Origin: JBGAJN01 sp044224905
GTDB taxonomy: Bacteria > Verrucomicrobiota > Verrucomicrobiia > Limisphaerales > JBGAJN01
DNA: 64,000 bases
NCBI GenBank assembly: GCA_044224905.1
Contig: JBGAJN010000001.1
Location: 310,001-374,000, forward strand
Reading direction: 5' to 3'
Positions 51,838 to 61,521 of the stretch are shown here, in pieces. Made by a program: the position numbers and the translations under genes. Position 1 is the first letter of the stretch. The number at the start of each line of letters is the position of its first letter. The notes beneath the pieces are model-generated. The model saw only the letters and a program-made list of their open reading frames with translations. It was not told the origin of the DNA and searched no databases.

Positions 51838-54800
51838 ATGCGCCTGACCAACGCTTCGCTCCACCGATATTCCTCGCTCCTGGCCCTTTTCCTGGGAGTG
51901 CTCGCCACATTCGCCGCGCACGCTGCTGGGACCGGCCTGACGGGCGAGTATTTCACGGCGAATAATTTTACCGGCACCAAGACTACCCGCACCGATCCGA
52001 CGGTCGACTTCGACTGGGGCTCGGGCACTCCCGGCTTCGGCGGTCTGGGCACCAACAATTTCTCCGTCCGCTGGTCGGGCCTCATCGAGCCCCGTTACTC
52101 GGAGAACTACACCTTCTACGTCACTGCGGACGACGGCGCGATGTTGTGGATCAACGAACGGCTCGTCAGCGCACGAACTTTCTCATCGACAACTTCGGCA
52201 GTGATGACGGCGCAGGTCGAACTCATGGCGGGGCAACGCGTCGCGATTCGACTCGAGTTCATTGAGACGACCGGCAACGCCCGCGTGCGATTGGAATGGG
52301 CAAGCGCGAGCCAACCGCGCGAGGTGGTCCCGCAGACGCAACTTTACCCGACCGCCGCGGTATATGAGCGAGGCTCCATCTTGCGCGAGCACTGGACCAA
52401 TGTCGCGGGCACGGCGGTGAGCGCGTTGACGGGGCTGACGAATTACCCCAACAATCCCACCGGTCGCGAATTCTTCCTGAGCTTCGAATGCTTGCAGACC
52501 AATTGGGCTGACGACTTCGGCACGCGCGTAACGGGCTACATCGTTCCACCAGCCAGTGGAAACTACACCTTTGCCGCGGCTGCAGCCGACACGGCTCAGC
52601 TCTGGCTCAGCACCGACACGAACCCCGCGAATAAACAGCTCATCGCCAGCGTAACGAACGCCACGGCGTTTCGCGATTGGATCAACCAAACGAATCAGGT
52701 GTCGACCCCTCGCGCGCTGCTCGGCGGCCAAAAATATTACGTCGAGTTGCTGCACAAAGCCGGTGTGGGCGACGATCACTGGTCCGTGGCGTGGCAAACG
52801 CCCGGCGCTTCGAACTTCGTGGTGATCACGTCGGAATCACTTGTGCCCGCCGGGCTCGATCGGACCGTTCCGACGCAAACGAATTTCCTGAACACGCTCT
52901 CGCAAGGGCATCCGCGTCTGTTCGCGACTTTGGAGCGCTTCGAATGGTTGAGCCAGCAGGTCGCGACGAATCCGACCGGGCAACCGGCCATTTGGTACAA
53001 CTCGCTTTACAAAAGTGCGACTAATCTACTCACCAACGGCACGGTGACGTTCGCCTTGGACATTCGCGGCACGCTGCTCGACGACGTGCGCACCATGCTC
53101 GATCGCATTTACAAGCTCGCCATTTCGTGGCGCCTCACGGGTGACACGAATTTCCCCGAGCGCGCCTGGCTGGAACTGACCAACGCCGGCGGACTGACCA
53201 ACTGGAATGACGTCGACCATTTCCTCGATACCGCCGAGATGTCGCATACCTTCGCGGTTGCGTACGACTGGATGTACGACTACTGGAGCACGACGCAGCG
53301 CACCTATCTCCGGACGAACATGGAAACGAAGGGTCTGCTCGCAGGCTTGAAAGCCTACAGCAACAACGTTGGTTGGAGTCAGAGCAGCGGCAACAACTGG
53401 AACCTCGTCTGCAACGGCGGCTTGTCGATGGCCGCACTGGCGCTCGGCACCGACAGCGAATCCCTCGCCGAACAAGTGCTCACCAAGGCCACCGCATCAC
53501 TTGCGCCGGTGATGCGCCATTGGTCCGCCGACAATGGCGCGTGGTATGAGGGGCCGGGCTATTGGGACTACGCGTCCGACTACAACTACCGCCACCTCAC
53601 CGCGCTGGAATCCGCGCTCGGCAGCGACTTCGGTTTGAGCAAAACCAATGGCCTGAGCGAGGCCGGTCTGATTCCCCTTCTCGTCTCCAGCGCCAACAAC
53701 CGTGCTTTCAACTTCGCCGACGCGGGCGGCACCGGCGTGCCCACCGGCGCGCAGCTCTTCTATTGGGCTCGACGTTTTTATCGCCCCGAGTATGCCAACT
53801 TCCAGCGCGCGAAAGGCGGCACCGATCCGTTGGGCGCGCTATGGTACGACACCCGCGGCACCAATGCCGCGGCCAGCGGCTACAACTGTGATCACATCTT
53901 CCACGGCGCGACTGCGGCGACGCCGTTCGATCCCCAGGAAGTCGGCGTAATGCGATCGGGCTGGAATGACTCGCGTGAAACTTGGCTCGCCTTCAAGGGC
54001 GGCGAAATGGGTGCGGCCCATGGCGATCTGGACGCCGGCACGTTCGTGCTCGAAGCCCTCGGTAAACGTTGGGCGTGGGATCTCGGCTCCGATGACTACG
54101 CGTTGCCCGGATACTTCGACTCCAACCCGGCGTCACCTACGAATCGCTGGGACTATTACCGCATGCGTGCCGAAGGCCAAAACACGATCGTCATTAATAA
54201 CGGCAACGGCCCTGACACCAAGCTCGGCCCCGTCGCACCGGTAATTCTTTTCCAAAGCGAAACCAACGGCGGGCGCAGCATGTCGGTCATTGATCTTACG
54301 CCGATCGCCACCAACGTCACGCGCGCCTGGCGCGGCTTCCAATTGTTCAACGGCCGAAAAGATGTGCTCGTGCAGGATGAAATCGTCGCGTCCACGCCGG
54401 CCTCCGCGTGGTGGTTCATGCACGTCACCACCAACACGACGCAAGTGGCGATCGATCCCGACGGCTCCGCGGTCACACTGACTCAGGGAACCGACCGCTT
54501 GTGGCTGAAGATACTTAGCGGCGGCGGAACCTTCGCGTTGAGCAATGCGATTCCGCTTCCCGGGTCACCGCACCCGGCAGGTCAGAACGTGAATTCGAAC
54601 TACGCGAAGCTCGCCATTCGCCTCACCGGCGTGACGAACACAACACTCGCCGTGTGGATGAAACCTTTGGCTGCGGCCGATTCCGTGCCGTCGAGCAACA
54701 GTTATCCCGCTCTCATTCCACTCGCGAACTGGACGACCAGCGGCAACGAGACTCCCTTCACGACTGACGGAAATGTTGCCGGCAACGAGGACAACTCGGT

Positions 54801-57282
54801 GGACATCGACCTTTGGAATTACGTCTCCGACGCGGAAACGCCGCTGACTGATTTGCGGTTCACCGTCCTTGGCGCAGCGAATGGTTCGGTGACATTGCTC
54901 GCCGACGGACACACGGCACGGTTCACGCCCGTCACGAATTATTTCGGCGCAGCCACTTTCTCTTTCACGGTCACCGATCAGTCGCCCGACTCGCGTCTGC
55001 TTTTCCACTACGATTTCGAACCGCCTGATCTCGCAAACACCAACACCGTGCCCGATCGCTCGTTGAACGGACGCGACGGAACGCTGGAAATCTACGGCGG
55101 CACCTACGGTTACACCAATGCCACGCCAGCCCCGCTGGGCGGCCTGAGCACTCGCGCGCTTGGACTTTTTGAGAACGGAAGCAATAGCGTCGTGCGACTC
55201 ACCCGCCAGGTCGCTTCCAACGAGTTTAATTTCAGCACGAACGATTGGACCTTCACCACGTGGGTGCAACGCGTCGCGACCTCGAACGACGACTTCATTT
55301 TGCACCTTGGCAATAGCGGTGGCTTCGGTCCGGACAACTCGCTGAGCTTCTACTTCCCCGCCGGTGCCACCCAGCTCGCGTTGAGGCACTACATCAACAC
55401 CAACACGACCGACGTTTCCGTGATTCTCAACGGCTTCGCGACCAATCAGTGGCGGCACCTCGCGCTCGTTCACGACAACACGAACCTGCTCATCTACGTC
55501 GACGGCGCGCCGGTGGCGACAACGAATGGTTTCAACTTCGCGATCAGCCAAACGCTGCCCGTGCAGATCGGCGGAACCGCGAGCACGAACTTCCAAAATC
55601 AGCGCTATCTCAACGGCTACCTCGACGACACCGCGATGTTCGCCGCGGCGCTGTCCGCGCCGGAAATCGCCGCGCTCGCCGGCGACCAGCCCGTGGCGTC
55701 TCTCGGCGGAGCGAGTTCGACCAATGTGATTGGGCTCAACCTCGCGCCGGTGAATGACGCGCCGACTGCGGCCGCCGGGGCTGCCAGCATCGCCCAGGGA
55801 CAATTCCTCGATTTCAATCTGCTCACCGTGGCCAGCGACGTGGAAACCATTTCGAGTAATTTGCTGTTCCGCGTTACGAACGGCGTCAATGGCAACGTCA
55901 CGTTGCTCGCCGACGGACACACGGCGCGATTCACGCCTACTAACACCTTCTCGGGTGCCGCGAGCTTTGCCTACGTGGCGACCGACACCGGCACCTTGCC
56001 GACGCCATTCCTCCATTACAGCTTCGAGCCACCGGACCTCACCGGCGACAATCTCATCACCGACAACTCCGGCAACAATCGCAACGGCACGTTGACCAAC
56101 TTCGGCATCGGCGCGGTCAATTTCACCAACGACGCTCCACCGCAACTGGCCCCGGAATCCACGGCGATCTCGCTCTACCAAAGCAGCACGAACGGCTCCG
56201 CCAAAATTACGCGCACGATCGCGACGAATGACTTCAACCCGAACGACAGCAGTTGGACTTTCAGTGGATGGTTCAATCGCGACACGACCGTAGACGATGA
56301 TTTCATTTTCTACCTCGGCACCGCCAACGGCTTCGGTCCGGAAAACGAACTCCACCTGCACGGGCAAAACGGTCAACCCCACCTCCGGCTGCATCACTAT
56401 TACTTCACCAACAGCACGGACATTGACCTGGTGGTCTCCAATGCCGCCGCGGCCGGCACTTGGCATCACGTTGCGGTCGTATTCAATCGCACCAACTCCA
56501 ATACCGGCGATATCACCTTGTATGTGGATGGCGCCATCGGCGGCACAACCAACGGCTTCACACTGGGGATGCCCCGACCGACCAGTGCGGTGTTCGGCGG
56601 TCACACCTCGACCGGTGTCAGCAGCGTGGCCCAGCGCTACTTCAACGGCCAACTCGACGACCTAGTGCTGTTCACCAATGCACTGAGCGCGTCCGACGTC
56701 GCCCTGCTCGCGGCACGACCCATGAGCCAATACGCCGCGCGAAGGACAACGAATACCGTGACCGTCACCGTGACCAATTCGCCGCCCTCGCTCAACAGCA
56801 TTAGCAATCGTGTCGTCGGCGTCGGGCAGACCATTCTCTTCACCAACTCCGCCACCGATCCCCAGGCGCCGCCGCAAGTACTCACGTTCGCGCTGCTGTC
56901 CACGCAGACGAACGCGACGTTGACCACCAACACGGGCGTCTTCAACTGGCGGGTGCCCGTGAGCTACGCGAACACGACAAACACGGTCCTCGTGAAAGTT
57001 GCCGACAACGGCTCGCCCGTTCTCAGCGCGACCCAGAGTTTCACCGTGACGGTCCTGCCGCTCACGACGCCCGCGGTTTCGTCGACCATGCTTTCCAACG
57101 GTCGCGTGCAGCTCACCATCACTGGTGCGGCGGGACCTGACTACACCGTGCAGGGTTCAACCAATCTCCCGGGCTGGACCAATCTGCTGGTGACGAACTC
57201 TCCCACACTTCCGCTTAACTGGATCGACACGAATGCGCCGGGCATGCTCAAGCGCTTCTATCGCGTCCTGCTGGGACCGTAG
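51838..57282 (+). CDS. Giant secreted PA14-heparinase II/III-like protein with duplicated LamG modules
   Basis: An 1814-residue protein with a signal peptide (about 1-29, ending AHA). Two PA14-like sandwiches (about 30-165, 180-345; LTGEYFTANNFTG, YTFYVTADDGAMLWIN) come first, then a heparinase II/III-like alpha/alpha toroid (about 350-660, GNNWNLVCNGGLSMAALALG and GAWYEGPGYWDYASDYNY) and its beta-sandwich (about 665-960, MRSGWNDSRETWLAFKGGEMG, AHGDLDAGTFVLEALGKRWAWDLGSDDY). Two copies of a cadherin-like strand block plus LamG follow (about 990-1295 and 1300-1630), an Ig-like domain (about 1640-1740) and a verrucomicrobial C-terminal domain (YTVQGSTNLPGWTNL, LKRFYRVLLGP). Family: probably a polysaccharide lyase; substrate unknown. 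Tyr/His active-site candidates lie in the toroid. It stands alone downstream of the sheath gene. Confidence 0.88.
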   Translation: MRLTNASLHRYSSLLALFLGVLATFAAHAAGTGLTGEYFTANNFTGTKTTRTDPTVDFDWGSGTPGFGGLGTNNFSVRWSGLIEPRYSENYTFYVTADDGAMLWINERLVSARTFSSTTSAVMTAQVELMAGQRVAIRLEFIETTGNARVRLEWASASQPREVVPQTQLYPTAAVYERGSILREHWTNVAGTAVSALTGLTNYPNNPTGREFFLSFECLQTNWADDFGTRVTGYIVPPASGNYTFAAAAADTAQLWLSTDTNPANKQLIASVTNATAFRDWINQTNQVSTPRALLGGQKYYVELLHKAGVGDDHWSVAWQTPGASNFVVITSESLVPAGLDRTVPTQTNFLNTLSQGHPRLFATLERFEWLSQQVATNPTGQPAIWYNSLYKSATNLLTNGTVTFALDIRGTLLDDVRTMLDRIYKLAISWRLTGDTNFPERAWLELTNAGGLTNWNDVDHFLDTAEMSHTFAVAYDWMYDYWSTTQRTYLRTNMETKGLLAGLKAYSNNVGWSQSSGNNWNLVCNGGLSMAALALGTDSESLAEQVLTKATASLAPVMRHWSADNGAWYEGPGYWDYASDYNYRHLTALESALGSDFGLSKTNGLSEAGLIPLLVSSANNRAFNFADAGGTGVPTGAQLFYWARRFYRPEYANFQRAKGGTDPLGALWYDTRGTNAAASGYNCDHIFHGATAATPFDPQEVGVMRSGWNDSRETWLAFKGGEMGAAHGDLDAGTFVLEALGKRWAWDLGSDDYALPGYFDSNPASPTNRWDYYRMRAEGQNTIVINNGNGPDTKLGPVAPVILFQSETNGGRSMSVIDLTPIATNVTRAWRGFQLFNGRKDVLVQDEIVASTPASAWWFMHVTTNTTQVAIDPDGSAVTLTQGTDRLWLKILSGGGTFALSNAIPLPGSPHPAGQNVNSNYAKLAIRLTGVTNTTLAVWMKPLAAADSVPSSNSYPALIPLANWTTSGNETPFTTDGNVAGNEDNSVDIDLWNYVSDAETPLTDLRFTVLGAANGSVTLLADGHTARFTPVTNYFGAATFSFTVTDQSPDSRLLFHYDFEPPDLANTNTVPDRSLNGRDGTLEIYGGTYGYTNATPAPLGGLSTRALGLFENGSNSVVRLTRQVASNEFNFSTNDWTFTTWVQRVATSNDDFILHLGNSGGFGPDNSLSFYFPAGATQLALRHYINTNTTDVSVILNGFATNQWRHLALVHDNTNLLIYVDGAPVATTNGFNFAISQTLPVQIGGTASTNFQNQRYLNGYLDDTAMFAAALSAPEIAALAGDQPVASLGGASSTNVIGLNLAPVNDAPTAAAGAASIAQGQFLDFNLLTVASDVETISSNLLFRVTNGVNGNVTLLADGHTARFTPTNTFSGAASFAYVATDTGTLPTPFLHYSFEPPDLTGDNLITDNSGNNRNGTLTNFGIGAVNFTNDAPPQLAPESTAISLYQSSTNGSAKITRTIATNDFNPNDSSWTFSGWFNRDTTVDDDFIFYLGTANGFGPENELHLHGQNGQPHLRLHHYYFTNSTDIDLVVSNAAAAGTWHHVAVVFNRTNSNTGDITLYVDGAIGGTTNGFTLGMPRPTSAVFGGHTSTGVSSVAQRYFNGQLDDLVLFTNALSASDVALLAARPMSQYAARRTTNTVTVTVTNSPPSLNSISNRVVGVGQTILFTNSATDPQAPPQVLTFALLSTQTNATLTTNTGVFNWRVPVSYANTTNTVLVKVADNGSPVLSATQSFTVTVLPLTTPAVSSTMLSNGRVQLTITGAAGPDYTVQGSTNLPGWTNLLVTNSPTLPLNWIDTNAPGMLKRFYRVLLGP
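54895..55937 (+). repeat. Direct duplication in the heparinase-like gene, 1008-bp period
   Basis: Two modules of about 336 codons follow each other (cadherin-like strand block plus LamG). A 35-bp core at 54895-54929 recurs at 55903-55937, exactly 1008 bp later, with 33 identical bases; both encode LLADGHTARFTP. The remainder is diverged at the nucleotide level but similar in protein pattern. Confidence 0.75.
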
Positions 57283-57315
57283 CGAAATCGTTCCACGAAA
57301 TACTCGGGCGTTCGT

Positions 57316-57339
57316 GAGGACGAATTGAAAGTCGTCCTC
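57316..57339 (+). terminator. Weak hairpin after the heparinase-like gene
   Basis: GAGGACGA (57316-57323) and TCGTCCTC (57332-57339) form an 8-bp stem around an 8-nt loop, 34 bp past the stop codon. No T-run follows, so it may be a transcript end only with other factors. Confidence 0.3.
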
Positions 57340-57463
57340 GCAACAATTCTAAACGTCTGTCCGCGGCTGGACGTTCCTTCGCGCGTGTGTTACTGACTGG
57401 CGGCGCGCGACGAAATGTTTTCACCAACCGCCATCTGACGTTTCCGAACCGACACCAAACTCA

Positions 57464-58345
57464 ATGGCATCACCCCGCACGCTGCTAGTTCTCGCCCGCG
57501 CTTCGAACCTCCCCACGGTTTGGACCAATTGCCTCGCCGGTTGGATTCTGGGCGGCGGTGAGTTCGCGGAAGATTCGTTGAGCCGATTTCTCCAACTGTG
57601 CCTCGGCGCAACGTTACTTTACACCGGCGGGATGTATTTGAATGACGCGTTTGATTCCGACTTCGACCAGCAACATCGCCGCGAACGCCCCATTCCTTCG
57701 GGCGCCATTTCGCGGCGGGCCGTCTGGATCTTGGGCCTGCTCCTTCTCGCGGTCGGCACGGTATTGCTGGTGCTGCTCGGTAACTCGACGGCGATCTACG
57801 CGGTGTTGTTGCTCACCACAATTTTGATCTACGACGCGATCCATAAACTCGTCGCGTTCTCGCCGCTGCTGATGGCCGCGTGCCGGTTGTTCCTTTATCT
57901 CGCCGCGGCATCGGCCACGCCCGCCGGAGTGAACGGGCTCGTGCTCTGGAGCGCTGTGGCGTTGGCGGCGTATGTAGTCGGCCTCAGTTACCTCGCTCGC
58001 AAGGAAAGCGTCCGCGCACCGTTCGAGCAGTGGCCCGTCGTCTTGCTCGCCGCGCCCATCGCGCTCGCGTTGGTGGTCAACAATCGCGAATTCCGCACCA
58101 GCGGATTGGTGCTGAGCTTCATCGTGAGCGCGTGGATTCTGATGGCGTTGCGCCACACCGTTGGCCGCAGCGATCCGGTGATCGGCCGCACCGTGAGCGC
58201 ATTGCTAGCGGGAATCGCGCTGGTGGATTGGCTCGCGGTGGGCTGGATGTTTATCGACGGGCGCCCCCCGAATCAGTGGGCAGGAGTTTTCGCTCTGATG
58301 TTTGTCACTGCGCGCCTGTTTCAGCGATTTATTCCGGCAACTTGA
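57464..58345 (+). CDS. UbiA-family prenyltransferase
   Basis: A 293-residue membrane protein of about eight or nine helices. The first Asp motif is NDAFDSDFD (N60, D61, D64, D68: N-D-x2-D-x3-D), followed by RRERPIPSG, both typical of the UbiA family, which moves prenyl groups onto aromatic or sugar-like acceptors. The second Asp motif usually found in loop 6 is not visible; instead YLARKESVR occurs there. That could mean a changed activity, as seen in some EboC-like proteins. It is alone between a secreted giant (+) and YjbQ (-). Acceptor unknown. Confidence 0.87.
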   Translation: MASPRTLLVLARASNLPTVWTNCLAGWILGGGEFAEDSLSRFLQLCLGATLLYTGGMYLNDAFDSDFDQQHRRERPIPSGAISRRAVWILGLLLLAVGTVLLVLLGNSTAIYAVLLLTTILIYDAIHKLVAFSPLLMAACRLFLYLAAASATPAGVNGLVLWSAVALAAYVVGLSYLARKESVRAPFEQWPVVLLAAPIALALVVNNREFRTSGLVLSFIVSAWILMALRHTVGRSDPVIGRTVSALLAGIALVDWLAVGWMFIDGRPPNQWAGVFALMFVTARLFQRFIPAT

Positions 58346-58366
58346 CCGGGCCTCGCAAAGGGCGCC

Positions 58367-58789
58367 TTACTCGCCCAAAATGTGCACCGCCACTGAACGC
58401 CGATGAGGCGCCAGACGGTGCTCCCACAAGTAGATCCCCTGCCAGGTGCCGAGCTGAAGTTGCCCGCGCGCGAACGGCACGTTCAAATTCACAGCGGTCA
58501 AAGCGGTGCGCACGTGCGCCGGCATGTCGTCCTCACCTTCACAGGTGTGTTGGAACAACCCGTCGCCATCCGGAACGAGGCGGGCGAAAAAACGTTCAAG
58601 GTCGCGACGCACTTCGGGGTCGGCGTTTTCCTGAATGAGCAGTGAAGCCGAGGTGTGGCGAAGAAGAAGCGTCACCAGTCCGGTTTGCAGCGTGGTCGCA
58701 CGCACTCGTTCCGCAACTTCGTCCGTGAATTCGTAAAAGCCGCGACCGCGCGTGGCGATGAGAATCTCGCTGACGCTCTGGCGCAACAT
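58367..58789 (-). CDS. yjbQ: YjbQ/UPF0047 family protein
   Basis: A 140-residue protein of the YjbQ family (UPF0047), reported to have thiamine-phosphate synthase-like side activity. Landmarks are TRGRGFYEFTDEV, LLLRHTSASLLIQENADPEVRRDLERFFARL, HTCEGEDDMPAHVRTAL (metal His and Asp) and LGTWQGIYLWEHR. Full family length. It is 21 bp downstream of the TPR gene, so the two may be one transcript, though no link of function is known. Confidence 0.92.
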   Translation of the reverse strand: MLRQSVSEILIATRGRGFYEFTDEVAERVRATTLQTGLVTLLLRHTSASLLIQENADPEVRRDLERFFARLVPDGDGLFQHTCEGEDDMPAHVRTALTAVNLNVPFARGQLQLGTWQGIYLWEHRLAPHRRSVAVHILGE

Positions 58790-58810
58790 TGGAAGGAACG
58801 CGCTGCGCGT

Positions 58811-60733
58811 TTACTTCGCCGCGCCGGCCTTGGCGTCGAGCTGCTGCTCGAGCTTCGGATTCTTCTGATGGCCGTTCTCAAGCGCCTTCTGATAGTGCCA
58901 GCGGGAGAGTTCGATCGAAGGCGGCTGAGCGGTTGCATAAACCACCGCGAGGTTGTGGTGAGCGCTCGCGTGATTCGGAGAAAGTTGAATCGCACGTCGC
59001 AGGGCTGCTTCCGCCGCAGCGCGCATTCCCTTTTGGCTCAGCGTGATTCCGAGATAGTTCTGCGTGTCCGCGTTGTTCGGATCCAGTTGGGCCGACTTGC
59101 TCAACGCTTCGAAGGCTTCGTCGAACCTGCCCTGTTTGAAGCGAACCACGCCCAGGACCGACAAGCTGAATGCGTCGTTGGGATCAGCGGCGAGAGCTTG
59201 CTTGAGCGTGGCGTCTGCTTCCGCGAAGTGTTCCTGTTCGGCCTGAACGGCCGCGAGATTCGCGAGAGAATACACGTTCTTGTCGTCCATCCTGAGAACT
59301 TCACGATAGAGCCCTTCGGCTTCGCCGAATTTCTGTTCGGAAAAGGCACGTTCGGCTTTGGCCACGAGAGTTGCGGCGCCGCCAGGAAGTGACTTCGGCG
59401 ATTTCTTGTCGGCGACCGCCGCCGGCAACGGCTGCGCAGGCATCGGTTGCTTGAACAAGGCCAGCTCCTCCGGCGTGTAGGGCGTAGGACGCGCTTCTAA
59501 TGCTTCCAAACGCGCGCGCAATGACGCGAGTTGATCGGCAATCTTTCCCGCTGCCACGTAATCCGCGGGCTTGGTGGTTTTCTTGGCCGGCTGGGGTTCC
59601 GCCGTCGCCATCGCATTGGCCAACGCCGGGGCCGCCAATTGCGCGATCAAGACCGACTTCTCTTTCTGCAGCTTGTCCATCGAGGCCGATGCCTCGACGA
59701 TCATCTTCTTGGCTTCGCTCAGCTCTTTTTCCAATGTGGCAATCTTGGCGTTGAGCGCGCGTTTGTCCGCATCTGCCGTGACATCGACTTTGGGAGCGGG
59801 CGCACCCGGCCTGGTTCGCAAGTCGTTGTTGGCTTTTGTTAGTTCATCAATCCGGCTCTGTTTGAGCGCCAACTCGTTCTTAGCCTCAGCCAGCTTGCGC
59901 AACGATTGGGCGTCGGCTTCGGATACGATTCGCGCTGCGTCACGCAATTCATGGAGTTGTTTCCGGAGCGCATCGTTCTCGGTCTTCAAGGCAGCGTCTT
60001 GGGGATTACTCGACATGGAATCAAGGCGGGCTTGCAGCGCATTCTTTTCCATGCCCAACTGCGCGACCAAATCCGTCTGCTCCTTCAATTTCTCCGTTTG
60101 TTGCTTCAGCTTCTTGTCCGAATCCTCCAAGGCTTTTTTGATTTTCTCCAACATCGCCGGATCGCCTGCTTGGGAGGACTTGGCCTTCTCCTGCGCGAGG
60201 CTCAGTTTGAGGATCTCATTTTCCTTCGCGAGCACCTTGATGCGCTCGTCAGCCTTGGCTAGTTCACGCGGATCAACGGCAGCTGGCTGGGCGGACAACG
60301 CTTCACGGAGTTTCGCCTCCAGGGCAACCTTCTCGGACTGCAATTTCTGAAGATCGTTCTTGAGAGCCGCCATTTGATCGGCAGGTTGGGTCGGGACGGA
60401 CGCAACCGTCTCGGATTTGGCCGGCGCCGCGACCGTTTTTTTCGGCATCGCGGCCACGGCCGGTCGCAAGGTGGTGATCTTCTCACCAACATAGCGAAGC
60501 CGGAACGCGATGACCTTCTCGTTCCAGTTGGGATAGCTCGTCTGAATCTTCTTCAGAAGCGTCTCGGCCTCCTGAAACTTTTCGAGCGCGTGATCCGCTT
60601 GTTTGCTTTCCTCGAAACCTTCGCCTTGCTGAATTAAATTGTAGATGCGGACATATTGGTCATCGAGGTTCTGCCCGCGCGCAACCAGAGCCACGCAGCA
60701 GAACAAACCGACCAGAAGGAGGCGCGTTTTCAT
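58811..60733 (-). CDS. Secreted coiled-coil and TPR repeat protein
   Basis: From the ATG at 60733 this is a 640-residue protein. Its start (MKTRLLLVGLFCCVALVARGQ) is a signal peptide. The middle (about 110-390) is a long coiled coil rich in Lys/Glu/Leu heptads with many LKE/KLQ pairs, interrupted by short Ala/Pro links. The C-terminal third (about 450-625) has tetratricopeptide repeats (YSLANLAAVQAEQEHFAEADATLKQAL, FSLSVLGVVRFKQGRFDEAFEAL, NYLGITLSQKGMRAAAEAALRRAI). It may serve as an envelope scaffold. The frame continues to 60787 without a better signal. YjbQ follows downstream. Partners unknown. Confidence 0.8.
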   Translation of the reverse strand: MKTRLLLVGLFCCVALVARGQNLDDQYVRIYNLIQQGEGFEESKQADHALEKFQEAETLLKKIQTSYPNWNEKVIAFRLRYVGEKITTLRPAVAAMPKKTVAAPAKSETVASVPTQPADQMAALKNDLQKLQSEKVALEAKLREALSAQPAAVDPRELAKADERIKVLAKENEILKLSLAQEKAKSSQAGDPAMLEKIKKALEDSDKKLKQQTEKLKEQTDLVAQLGMEKNALQARLDSMSSNPQDAALKTENDALRKQLHELRDAARIVSEADAQSLRKLAEAKNELALKQSRIDELTKANNDLRTRPGAPAPKVDVTADADKRALNAKIATLEKELSEAKKMIVEASASMDKLQKEKSVLIAQLAAPALANAMATAEPQPAKKTTKPADYVAAGKIADQLASLRARLEALEARPTPYTPEELALFKQPMPAQPLPAAVADKKSPKSLPGGAATLVAKAERAFSEQKFGEAEGLYREVLRMDDKNVYSLANLAAVQAEQEHFAEADATLKQALAADPNDAFSLSVLGVVRFKQGRFDEAFEALSKSAQLDPNNADTQNYLGITLSQKGMRAAAEAALRRAIQLSPNHASAHHNLAVVYATAQPPSIELSRWHYQKALENGHQKNPKLEQQLDAKAGAAK

Positions 60734-60840
60734 GTATCTCATCCTACCGAGGCGCAACGGCATTTGGCAATGCGATTGCGCAGCCACGCCGTTGACACTA
60801 GCACAAACGGTGTGATAGTTTCCGCGCCAACTTGCCGCTT

Positions 60841-61461
60841 ATGAGCGTGTATTTGAATCAACAAGTACTGGTGCTCAATCGCCTCTGGCAGGCGGTCAAC
60901 ATCTGCACGGCGCGCCGTGCGTTGACACTGCTATTCGAGGGGCATGCCCATGCTGTTCTTGGTGACGACGACGGGGCGTTCCGGACATTTGATTTTTCCC
61001 AGTGGCAGGATCTTTCCGAGCAACAACCCCATCCGGAGAGCATTCGAACAATTTCGTTCCGAATACGTGTTCCTCGCGTAATTCTGCTTCTGATGTTCGA
61101 TCGCCTGCCGAAGAAGGAGGTCAAATTTACCCGACACAACATTTTCGAACGGGACCGTAATACCTGCCAATATTGCGGAATAGTATTCGACCGAAAGGAT
61201 CTGAACTTAGACCATGTGATCCCCCGCGACCGCGGCGGGCCAACCAACTGGGAGAATATCGTCTGTTCATGCATCCCCTGTAATACGCGGAAATCCAACC
61301 GCACTCCGCCGGAAGCGGGTCTGCATCTAATCCGTAAACCGAAACGGCCCAAATGGCGACCGTTCGTTCAGGTCAATCTCGAGTTGGCGTGTCACGATAG
61401 CTGGAAGCATTTTTTGGATCTGGCCTACTGGAACGTAGAGTTGGGCGAGGATGTGCAGTAG
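60841..61461 (+). CDS. HNH endonuclease family protein
   Basis: A 206-residue protein. The N-terminal part (MSVYLNQQVLVLNRLWQAVNICTARRALTLLFEGHAHAV) is the lead of a widespread family of small HNH proteins; the C-terminal HNH domain has CQYC, LNLDHVIPRDRGGPTNWENIV and CIPCNTRK, that is two CxxC zinc pairs and the His-Asn metal site. Such proteins are common in planctomycetes and verrucomicrobia without a known partner. The ATG at 60841 is used; the TTG at 60832 is an alternative. It is divergent from the TPR gene by about 108 bp. Confidence 0.88.
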   Translation: MSVYLNQQVLVLNRLWQAVNICTARRALTLLFEGHAHAVLGDDDGAFRTFDFSQWQDLSEQQPHPESIRTISFRIRVPRVILLLMFDRLPKKEVKFTRHNIFERDRNTCQYCGIVFDRKDLNLDHVIPRDRGGPTNWENIVCSCIPCNTRKSNRTPPEAGLHLIRKPKRPKWRPFVQVNLELACHDSWKHFLDLAYWNVELGEDVQ

Positions 61462-61521
61462 TCAGCCCGGAACGAGATCGCTGCAGTTCACGAGAACAAC
61501 CATCCCAGCGAAGAAGGGGAT

